Positions 51,249-64,000 of a DNA stretch of 64,000 bases are shown here, in pieces. The DNA lies in NCBI RefSeq assembly GCF_901709675.1, contig NC_051098.1, forward strand, positions 10,479,000-10,542,999, in the 5' to 3' direction. The DNA is from Syngnathus acus (Eukaryota > Chordata > Actinopteri > Syngnathiformes > Syngnathidae). The notes beneath the pieces were generated by a model, which ran no database searches, was not told the DNA's origin, and was given only the letters and a program-made list of their open reading frames with translations. How positions within the stretch are numbered: the first letter of the stretch is position 1; each line of letters starts with the position of its first letter. The position numbers and the translations under genes are program-made.

Positions 51249-54200
51249 CTAAAAAAAAAAAAACAGAGTGAGAGAACAATTTGCATTAGTCTTACAAATT
51301 ATTGTGAAAATATAAATCCACAACAACATAAAGACACTTGACCAAATTTAGCGCATATCGGAGCACTAGATGGCAGTAATGACGCCACAGGTCAACATTC
51401 TTCATTGACTCTATATTTGCTCTACGTTGTCCTATTCATCATAAGTGACTTATTTGTTTTCATATATAAATTAAAAAAACAACTCTCAAAACAATCAAGA
51501 AATCAAAACATGACTGTAACCTAGTGAAAACAAAACAAAAACACATTCACCGTCACTATGGAGGATGATTCATCAAAGCATGAAATTGTTACTATGTGAA
51601 CAAACCATGAAATTTGTTTCAACTAAAGCACTTGAAGGAAAATGTTCCATTATATTGTAACATTTCTAGTAGTGCAAGAAATACAATATGGACACCATTT
51701 TGGAAATATAACCAGCGTCATTGTCCACTCTCTCCAATAGGCCTCTGAAAAAAAAAAATTCGGATACAAATCTTTGATCCCACAGGTTGAGCACAAGTTT
51801 TTACATCCATTCAGAGCTCTGATAATTACACAATGTCTAACTACACAGGAACACTTAGGGGAATATTTTTCATTACATTTAATTACATAATTATTATATC
51901 AAATCCACCCCACCCCAAACTTTAAATGTCTATATACTCTCTTTTCAAACAAAACAGCCAAAAACATCTACATGAACTAAGCAAATCTCTATGGCGAGCT
52001 TCAACAACAAATGCACATTGAGATTAATCATGCAACCTCTGCAAATCAGAGAAAATGATCGGGGGCATTTTTCTATACATCTCAAACCTATTTTACAAGA
52101 ATACATATTTTAGCGGGAATACGACAGAAGTCAGTGAACAGCATGGCTATCAAAAGCAGAGTCTTTCCAAACCTCTTTGCTCCTCTCCCTTTCCGTATGC
52201 TGATGTCTCCAGCTTCCTTGTCCTTTGCCTTCATTTGTGTGTAGCCAAGTCCAAAAGTGGATCTGCCCTGGTTTTCTCTTCTCAGGCTAGCCTTCTTCTG
52301 CCCTTCCACAGCGTGTAGCTATACTGGAGGATGGGCTCGCCTTTGTGCTAGCCGTGGTAAGCGACACATTCTTTGCACTGAGCGATGCTGTGTGCTACGT
52401 CATGCAAGCTCTGAGCCACAGTAGCAGGAGTCCTCCTTTGCTATCCATAAACGCCTCATGAATCCACCAGCTTTTCAGCTGCAATCCACTACTAAGCAAA
52501 AATAATAATGTACAGGGTTATTTCATGCACAGTGTCACGTGGTGCAACAGTATGCTACCAACGTACACGCAAGCCCTTTTTCGCCTGTGCTAACACAGAA
52601 GCAGTGGTTAGTAAAGCAGAACCAGAAAGAGAAGATGGCGGCAGGAGTAGTCCTAATTTATAGCTCAGCTCTGCAGCTCTGAATGTTTTCACTGGTAATT
52701 TCAACGAGCATGGCAACTAAATGCTTGGAGTAAAACTGTTCTGATACTGGCGCCATCTAGTAAGCCGACATAGAGGCTGTTGGTTGATGCACATGCAGCA
52801 GATGCGTCAGCACTGCAGACGAAAGGGGAGGGGGCTCAAATTGAACCCACTATGGCACTCTGAGCCTCTGAAGAGGAAAACAGGGGCTTTTATTTCCTCA
52901 GCGCTGTGCGGGAGGGGGTGTCACATGACATTGTATTCCGTGGCTTCAAGATGGCTAAACGCAACTCTGACCACTTACTACTATTCATAAAAAGAAACCA
53001 GCACGTGTCAAACAAAGACTGATCACCCAAACAAATTACAGACGCTAATTAAACACAAGACGTACGTTACATTAACCACTTGTTGTTACTCGCTTTTCCA
53101 CTGGTATTACCCGGTGCTACTAACCTGACTTAGGACTGATTGCCACACACGCGGTGAGTTGCTTACCGGATTTCACAACCCCATTGGTCAAATTAAAAAC
53201 AACATGATCCAAAATGGACTGTACTTGTTTGTGAACGGCGTTTTCAAACTCAAAGCCTAAATCTGCATGAGGAAATGCACTTTGCAGTTGGAAAAAAGTC
53301 TCGTGTCATAAAATTATTTAATTCCTCACCATTTAATATGATAGAATGTCAATGTTTGACTGAAAGGCGCTGAAGCCTGTGGGGCTTGGCAAGATTCGAC
53401 AAGGAACACCCTCACTTAAGTGTGATATTTTTAGACTCCAAAATGATTCAATTATAAACCACAAATCTTTTGATGCCCTCAGACTTTTGAAAAGTCCTGT
53501 ATATAAATGAAAATACTTAGGAGTACCGATACCAGGTATTGTAGCTGGCCGATACTTCGCCCTATTTCAAGGTATTGGTACTTGGATACGTGTCTGACAG
53601 ATGCTCACTAAGATGCAATTTCTATAAGTATATGTAAAGAAATTGAAGATTATACAAAATTGCCATTAATTTCAATTGGTTTTGAAGGAAAACTGCTTGA
53701 ATGGTCCATTTCATGGTCAATTGTTCTAGTGATTAAAAACGTTCAAAATGTATTTTTAATGCTATCAAAAGCATTGTACTCTATCGTTCTAGTATTTTTT
53801 TGAACTAACACAAAGCAAATTTGAAGTTGTTTAGCCATCAGCTATTATTTCACTGCTTTTTACTGATGTTAAAGTTCTCGCCATGGTATTGTTCCTATTT
53901 TTGTCTTCTGTTAGTTATATAAAATAACTGACCTGTTTTGTCAGCCGCTGCGTGACTCAAACAAAGTTCTTGTTACAGTAAAATATTTGGCAAATACCTC
54001 TTGACTCACTGTCTTCGTTTGTATGCCGATTTAAACGATTATACATCAGCAAATACATATGGTCATGCTGGACCCCCTACAAAAAGTGACCTATTAAGAA
54101 TGAAGAAACTTAACTTGCAAATAATGCTAAGAATTTAGGGGCATAGTCTCCTCCCATGTGCTTAAGTCAGAAAAGGTATGCTGCTGCACACTTTTTGGCC

Positions 54201-54600
54201 TGGACAGATTCTCCCATCGGCTTAAATGTGGAGCGACCTTGAAATCAGGGCGTTTCCTGACCAATCTGCCAACGTGTGCATTCTCAAATAAAATGATCTG
54301 TATTTATCTGATACTGAAAGTCAACTAGGCAGCAGTACACGTTTAAAAAAGCAGTTACGGCTGGGCTTCATCTCCAATGACAAACCAGTCACACGCTACA
54401 ATCATCGCTGAGATCTTTCCATGTCACCACAACAAGAAGACTTAAGTTGCTTACCCAAAGGTGCAGCGGTTGTTGAATGTGCAGCCTCGGGAATCCTCGT
54501 GGCATTTGAGACCACAAGTCTCGTTCTAGCTTTGCGCTGGATCAAGCGTTTACCATCGTCTTTCTTCGATGATGTCTAATCGCTGTCTGTGGGACAAGCC
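51249..54600 (-). promoter_or_regulatory. zbtb38: zbtb38 5' non-coding exons and promoter (candidate)
   Basis: A spliced leader is expected upstream of the coding exon. Two good minus-strand donors are visible: a GTAAGC at 54449-54454, with a plausible exon from 54455 towards 54560, and another GTAAGC at about 53162-53167. A CpG-richer patch at 54380-54720 is a candidate promoter. Exon starts cannot be fixed without transcripts. The remaining sequence is non-coding, with AT-rich unique DNA. Open frames in 52055-52990 look random. Confidence 0.3.
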
Positions 54601-57600
54601 GCTAGCACAGGAGCCATGATTCTTGCATTGCCATGTATAGTTAGTAGCCTTAAGAGCTGCAGCCACTGCTGCGTCACTCTCGTTGCATCACTGGCCCACA
54701 AAGACGAGCTCGAGGCTGGGAATGAGGGAAAAAAACAAAACAAGCGGCAGTTCATTCCAGCCACCATTCTGCCTCAGACTTGGGCCTAGCTACTTGTGTG
54801 GTATTCAGGAAGTGTTGTGGCAGACTGATCCTATATTGTTATGTAATTAACATTTTCTTTTGTCGTCAGTGAGGTAGCTGAGAACGCAGTATCCGGGGTA
54901 TGGAGTCTAATAATAGAGCAATACCTTCAAGTCAAATTCGGTGTGGTCATGTCATAGCAGATCATTCAACATAGCAAGCAAGCTAGCTGAACATGACCCT
55001 AAATGTGCTTGCCTTGTATTTCTACATATACATATATTCTATACAGCAAAAACAAAAATGACATCATCTTGATCATCACGTGTAACATTACATAATGGCA
55101 GTTATAAAACAAACACATCCTCGACCTGATCACATAGCTGTTTAGATTCCCATGCGTTCTTGTACCATCTGTTAAACTGGTCTCATGTAGGAACAAAGAA
55201 ATAAATTACAAAGGCCTACCTCTGTCTTACGGTATTGCTGCTTGCCTGTGCAGGTTTCAGGTGATGTATGACTTTTTCCTGATGTGTCTGAAATGTGTTG
55301 TAGTCTGTAGGCCTGAAATGGGAAACAAAATGACAGCACTTGTTTTGCACACGTTACCGACTTGATCCCCCGCCTACTCCCACCATCTGACGGGCTGGCA
55401 CTTTTCTTTGCCGTGTTGCGCCCTCTGCTGGCTGTCTGGTAGAACATGTTGAGACCGCAGTACCGACCCTCTCCAGCAGAGATTGCAGGAGCTGTTTACT
55501 GACAAACATAAACAGGAAGCAAACGCGACAATTGACCATTGACCTTGTTACGAAGTCACACTCCGTGATTGTTTTTTTTTTTTTTTTTTTTTAATCAAGT
55601 CTCAAATCCGCATACAGCGCATTGCAGCGTTTTAAACTGATAAAAAAATGTCTGGTGATGATTTGATTTTTATCTTATATTAAACTCGTTCAATCGCAGT
55701 ATTACTGCTGTACTACTGCATAATTACAACATTGGAGAATTGGCTTGAAAGGCAATTCGTTTAAATGTCTATAACTTGCAGGATTACTTCTGCACGACTG
55801 CATAAATAGACCATTGGAGACTTTGCTTGAAAGATAATTTTATTGTGTTGAACGCTGCTCTTGTCAAAATGTAATGAATGCAGTGTGAAATCTATTTTTC
55901 TTCCATGCCATAGAAATTAAATGTGCGTCTTGCATCACATAGATGACATTTAGTTCGAAAGGGATGAAGTAAAATTCAGCAATAGCCTTTTAATGCGGTT
56001 CTAACCGGAAGCTTAGCTAACGTCAGAAAGATCTAGTCCCTACGCGGATGAATCAGGCGGATGTATATCACAGTTGTCGGTCTCTCAGCTGATGTGAAAC
56101 TAGCAGCAAGGGCTAGAAGAGGGACCGAAAGAGAGAGAGAGAAAACAGAGAAGCTGGTGCACTGTCTGTTACAACTACAACACTGGAAGAAATAGGTAAC
56201 CCCATTAAGGCAAATGTTCGGTTTTCAATGACACTTGGGCCAACAGCCTTAAGACCCGTCGAAAATATCCATAAACGAAAAGGATAGGAGATAACGCTGT
56301 ACTCTTTGTTGAAGGTCTCGAATCCCGTCTGTGCTTTTCTGTTTTTGTGTCTTAAGGTATCAGAGGCCATTTCGTTTTGCTAGCTTACGTGAACCTACTG
56401 GTGGATATCACCTAGAAAACGAGCTCGTACACTTAATTCAGTACGACTCGGTTGCAGCCTAATATACATCGTTTGATTGGTGCAGGGAATCTGCAGTTCA
56501 AGGAATCACATCTCGTCTTGCTGACAAAAAGCAAGCTAGCAACAACAAGGCATGCTAATATAAATTAGCTTGTGTGCCAGTGTTAGCTGGTAGCTGTAAC
56601 CCTCTTGTTTGGTTTGTCAACGTTCAGTGTTAACCACCGCTCACGACACTCCCGTTGTACTTAATTTGATTTCGAAAGTCGGCATTTAATTTTGTATTGA
56701 GAAACTATCTTAGCTAGTGGCAAACGATAACGGAGCCATGGTAAGCCATCTATGTCAGCCTACTGTGGTGTTTGCCAGTAAACAAATTGGAAGCGTTTGC
56801 CATCGTATCAAGCTAAGCTAGCTTTAGCCTTGGAAGAATGCGTTAACAACCTGGTCGTCGGGGCTAAGGTGCCTAAATATTGCTTTGGACAGTGTTTTTC
56901 CCCCCACAGTTTCAAATGTTTGATATGTAAGTTACGATACGGACGCGTCGCGTGTTCGGACAAGTTGTCTGCTTCTGAAACATTAAAGACAAACGCGAGT
57001 TGGCGTCACTGAGAGTAGGACATTGTTGGCCTTCTGTCAGCTCGGAAAACATTAGTGATCCTTAGCTAGCTAACCTCAGTTAGCCATACTTGCGAGTTCT
57101 GTGTTAACGTCGACACTTTCGGAAGAGATGCTGGATATGCCTGGTAACTGATTTCATATGAATTCGTCTGTTTTCCGTGGTTGTTCGATCATCACAAAAC
57201 AGTACGTCATGTAAGCTAAACTTGCGTGAGAGTCCTGTGACAGTTATAGTTCTTAGCCAGAGCATATAGAGCAGAACTGTCACGATAATCGGTGTATATA
57301 TAACAATTTAGCTGCTTGTTTGATTGCAGCTTGTTCGCTAGCCGTGTGTCATTAATCGCCTTCGCTGCTGCTAACGTGTTCGATATATGTCGCTAACCGG
57401 ATTGTTTGGCGATCGAATGTGTATCCTGTCAAAAAGGCCCCGTCTCGACAGTACTTAAGAATAACCGGTAATGATACCAACGAAGTAGATTGTACGAGGA
57501 AAAACAACGAAAAGGATAAGTGAGTTTCGTTGAGAGCTTCTGCTTGAAAGATTGACACACCGGTACGCCAACTACGCATTTAATCAACCCATTGCTCCAT

Positions 57601-58675
57601 TAGCGGCTATACTTTAGCCGATTGAGTGTCGTGTGTGCGTTTACTAACAACGTGTCGTAATAACAGCCATTATCCACACAATCGTTGACCTGTTTCGGTT
57701 TGGGGTTCTTAACGTGTGGGCAGTGTACAAAAAAGGGGCAAATTCCGTGGTAAATTTAAGGTACTAGCTTAACATGCTAGTCGGCGTCTCGAGAACTACG
57801 TCAGAAATTCAGACCTCTTATCAGGGCTTCGGCAACTGAATAGACTCCGTTGTTTTATTACTGGCGCATCGGAGTTCACTCCGGTTTGTTTAATGTCGCA
57901 GACAACGTTAGAAGTTAACAGAAAAGGTGAGCGTGGTTCATCCGAATGGGCGAATAAACAAAGACCAGGATGCACTGTCAGTGAGGGCCTAAAATGGCCT
58001 TGTGAGCTTACTATGGCGTATTTTTAGGAGCTCTTATTTCAGGATTTTTTTCACCCTTGGAATATCGGTGCTCTTTGTCTAAAACGGCAGTTAAAGTTGT
58101 TTTGAGATGTCTTTTTGTATTAGTTGATAATACTGTGTCCCTATTGTATTAGTTGATAATACTGTGTCCCTCTTCAAAACATGAAACACTTGAAAGCTAT
58201 GCATTTGATTCATCCCTTTGCAATACTTAAGCACATCCGTTTTTAAATTTCTTTGAAGACATGTAATAGCCCATGTATGATTTAATGTGATTTAACATGT
58301 ATAATCCAATCAAGTTTACTCATGATTCAGTCTCTGTAAAGACATGCATATGATCAATGAGCATCTATTCATAAATGAGGAGAAACAATGTATGTAAATT
58401 TCTTCACCACATGAGCCCTGCATGGCAATAGCTCAATTAAATCTTCAGTTAAAAAGAAAAGATATCAAATGCAATCATCTGCTAAAATACAGCCTTCAGG
58501 TAGTTGGTTGCTTTGTTTGTTTGCTGAATAGAAATAAATGAAGCTGTACTAATGGTCAAATAATATCTTTCCCAAATACTTGTCAAATACTGATACTTAA
58601 TCTATAGCAATTATAATATTACAGTAAAAATATTTTTTTTGTGTTATTTTTGTACAATTCTCTCTTTGATTGCAG
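54601..58675 (+). promoter_or_regulatory. trip12: trip12 upstream region with candidate 5' exon
   Basis: This is the divergent spacer between zbtb38 and trip12. TRIP12 genes have a non-coding first exon, so its promoter should lie here, probably in the CpG-richer part at about 56000-57950. Candidate plus-strand donors are CATG/GTAAGC at 56740/56741 and AAAAG/GTGAGC at 57926/57927. Neither can be chosen from sequence alone. A poly-T run (about 55570-55592) and a strong CTCF-like motif (55418-55432) lie near the zbtb38 side. No other coding sequence was found. Confidence 0.35.
58115..58172 (+). repeat. 29-bp tandem duplication
   Basis: Two copies of a 29-base unit starting TTGTATTAGTTGATAATACT (58115 and 58144) lie head to tail upstream of trip12 exon 2. 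They appear identical except at the final base. Confidence 0.92.
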
Positions 58676-58724
58676 TGAATGGTAGTGTCTAGAAAGGGTA
58701 TGTCCCTTCAGGAGAGAGGTGCCA

Positions 58725-64000
<5,276 letters not shown>

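Noticed and set aside
51249-51265. Poly-A tract next to the zbtb38 exon as a retroposed-gene signature
   Set aside because: It is the polypyrimidine tract of the splice acceptor on the minus strand; a single large coding exon is normal for ZBTB38.

Overview
The window is a piece of a teleost-type vertebrate nuclear chromosome. The evidence is split genes with GT-AG introns, vertebrate-specific families (frizzled-9, cone kinase GRK7, ZBTB38), and dispersed repeats of the kind common in ray-finned fish: a tRNA-derived SINE, TA-flanked MITEs, a hAT remnant and many microsatellites. Genes are compact (a 24-coding-exon rasa2 in about 12 kb), which suggests a small-genome, percomorph-like fish. The species cannot be named from the sequence alone. 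Nothing prokaryotic, viral or CRISPR-like was seen.

Layout, left to right. At 4.1-5.9 kb (minus) is the single-exon Wnt receptor gene fzd9. From 6 to 26.4 kb lies a gene-poor stretch of about 20 kb with microsatellites, a broken hAT transposase tail (7.3-7.5 kb), a complete 380-bp terminal-inverted-repeat element (17.1-17.5 kb) and a few stretches that look like regulatory DNA. From 26.4 to 51.2 kb are four genes, all on the minus strand: grk7 (4 exons), rnf7 (3 exons), rasa2 (24 coding exons) and zbtb38 (one large coding exon). Read in the direction of transcription the order is zbtb38, rasa2, rnf7, grk7, the same order and relative orientation as on human 3q23. From 51.2 to 58.7 kb is a divergent interval holding the probable 5' non-coding exons and promoters of zbtb38 (minus) and trip12 (plus). 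From 58.7 kb to the window end is the N-terminal third of trip12, cut by the window edge.

I rebuilt the coding exons by hand from splice sites, reading phase and remembered family sequence. The grk7, rnf7 and rasa2 models close in frame from start to stop (545, 117 and 822 residues). The trip12 model is open for its first 650 codons.

Functionally the genes do not form one pathway: Wnt reception (fzd9), cone opsin phosphorylation (grk7), cullin-RING ubiquitin ligation (rnf7), Ras inactivation (rasa2), methyl-CpG-linked transcription control (zbtb38) and HECT ubiquitin ligation (trip12). The notable points are the preserved four-gene block and its fish-type neighbours, a perfect 19-bp-arm hairpin in a trip12 intron, two MITE families, an apparently decayed C-terminal zinc-finger cluster in zbtb38, a short upstream ORF in the zbtb38 leader, and a scatter of CTCF-like motifs. 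I found no convincing undescribed system.
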